Assembly: GCA_011049745.1 (NCBI GenBank)
Contig: DRHE01000156.1
Location: 1-5,785, forward strand
Direction: 5' to 3'
From: Spirochaetales bacterium
Lineage (GTDB): Bacteria > Spirochaetota > Spirochaetia > SZUA-6 > DRHE01
Length of the DNA: 5,785 nucleotides
Positions within the stretch are counted from its first letter, which is position 1. Each line of letters begins with the position of its first letter. The translations under genes were made by a program, and so were the position numbers. This document shows, piece by piece, positions 5,032 to 5,785 of the stretch. The notes under the pieces are model-generated. The model did no database searches. It worked only from the letters and a program-made list of their open reading frames with translations, and was not told the DNA's origin.

Positions 5032-5785
5032 ATGTTTGGCTTTTTGATCAAAAAAACTTTTTTCGATATGTGGGACAATCTCTTCCGTATAGTAGCTCTG
5101 AATCTTGGCTTCCTTATCAGTTTTGCCCTGCTTATCTATATACCACTGCTCTTTCAGAATAATCTCATCCTCTTCTATCTCTCAATATTATTCAGCCTGC
5201 TGATTGTTTTTATCTATACAGGCACAGCCGGCGCCGTAGTCAAAGATATTTCTGATTATCAAAACCCTCAGTTTAGCGATATCCTCAAATACCTGAAAGC
5301 CACCTTAAGTTCAAGCCTCTTTTTTGCCCTTATAAATATTATCTTTTTCTTCCTTATATATATTGCCTTCCCATTTTACAGCAACCTCAAGAATATTCTG
5401 GGTCCTCTGGCATTTTCATTGCTTTTCTGGTTTTCAGTTATCTGGATTCTGGCCAGTCAGTACTTTTATCCGGTTCAATCACGCCTTGATAGATCAACAC
5501 CAAAGATATTAAAGAAGATGTTCCTGCTGTTATTGGACAATACTTTTTTTTCCATCGCTCTCTTTATAGGCACCCTTATTGTTCTGGCTCTTTCCGCTTT
5601 TACCGCTTTTCTGTTACCCGGTATTGCTTCAATCCTTCTTTGGCTGAATGTGGCATTAAAATTAAGACTCTACAAATATGATTATCTTGAAGAGCATCCC
5701 GACACTAAGAAAAATCAGATTCCCTGGGATGTTTTGCTCATCGAAGACAGGGAAAAAATCGGCAAACGCACCCTGAAGGGAATGA
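5032..5785 (+). CDS. Polytopic membrane protein, YesL/DUF624-like (3' end outside window)
   Basis: An open frame of 251 codons starts at the ATG at 5032 and is uninterrupted to the right edge. An in-frame stop at 5020-5022 rules out a longer start. The N-terminus KKTFFDMWDNLFRIVALNLG resembles the opening of YesL/DUF624-type membrane proteins, a family of unknown function. About six hydrophobic segments are visible, near 18-41, 45-70, 91-114, 122-145, 170-190 and 192-208. A charged cytoplasmic-looking tail follows with IPWDVLLIEDREKIGKRTLK (229-248). I associate that tail motif with spirochaetal members, where it lies close to the C-terminus, so probably little is missing. No catalytic or transport motif is seen. 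It is transcribed away from the J-domain gene. The start has no clear ribosome site (preceding bases TTTCCAGTT). Family name is tentative; a real integral membrane protein is certain from hydropathy. Confidence 0.85.
   Translation, partial: MFGFLIKKTFFDMWDNLFRIVALNLGFLISFALLIYIPLLFQNNLILFYLSILFSLLIVFIYTGTAGAVVKDISDYQNPQFSDILKYLKATLSSSLFFALINIIFFFLIYIAFPFYSNLKNILGPLAFSLLFWFSVIWILASQYFYPVQSRLDRSTPKILKKMFLLLLDNTFFSIALFIGTLIVLALSAFTAFLLPGIASILLWLNVALKLRLYKYDYLEEHPDTKKNQIPWDVLLIEDREKIGKRTLKGM

Noticed and set aside
1..5785. Mobile element, CRISPR, tRNA/rRNA or defence system
   Set aside because: No transposase or integrase, no spaced direct repeats, no cloverleaf or rRNA-like sequence and no toxin-antitoxin pair was seen; gene content is housekeeping and envelope-related.

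Overview
The window looks like core chromosome from a bacterium with moderate G+C, most likely a spirochaete. This is inferred from three things: protein style (a SurA/Tpn39b-like secreted parvulin next to nusB, a bactofilin, a membrane-anchored TPR protein), a C-terminal PWD..LIEDREK motif in the last membrane protein that I associate with spirochaetal proteins, and gene order. No rRNA or marker gene here proves the phylum. I see no mobile element, CRISPR array, tRNA or rRNA.

Layout. Positions 1-4870 hold six genes, all on the minus strand. In transcription order they are a J-domain/TPR protein (4055-4870), a secreted parvulin-type peptidyl-prolyl isomerase (2917-3981), nusB (2504-2914), a signal-anchored TPR protein (834-2498), a bactofilin (329-796) and the 5' part of a methionine aminopeptidase gene (319 to the left edge). 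Gaps are 73, 2, 5, 37 and 9 nt, so the last five probably form one operon. A good sigma70-type promoter (TTGACA-N17-TATTCT) lies upstream of the J-domain gene. A second, weaker candidate, accompanied by an inverted repeat and a tandem 9-bp repeat, lies in the 73-nt gap before the isomerase gene. On the other side of a 161-nt divergent intergenic region, a plus-strand gene for a polytopic membrane protein (5032 to the right edge) runs off the window.

How the genes may work together. The order runs from protein folding (J-protein co-chaperone, extracytoplasmic foldase) through rRNA antitermination (NusB) to envelope and cell-shape components (TPR membrane protein, bactofilin) and N-terminal methionine removal (MetAP). 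This is a growth and envelope-biogenesis cluster rather than a defence or accessory island. The least understood parts are the J-domain/TPR protein, the TPR-bactofilin pair and the divergent membrane protein.

Start codons needed correction in places. The bactofilin and isomerase reading frames extend upstream of the likely true starts, and two genes (J-domain and TPR) appear to begin with TTG. The two edge genes (map and the membrane protein) are truncated by the window, not broken.
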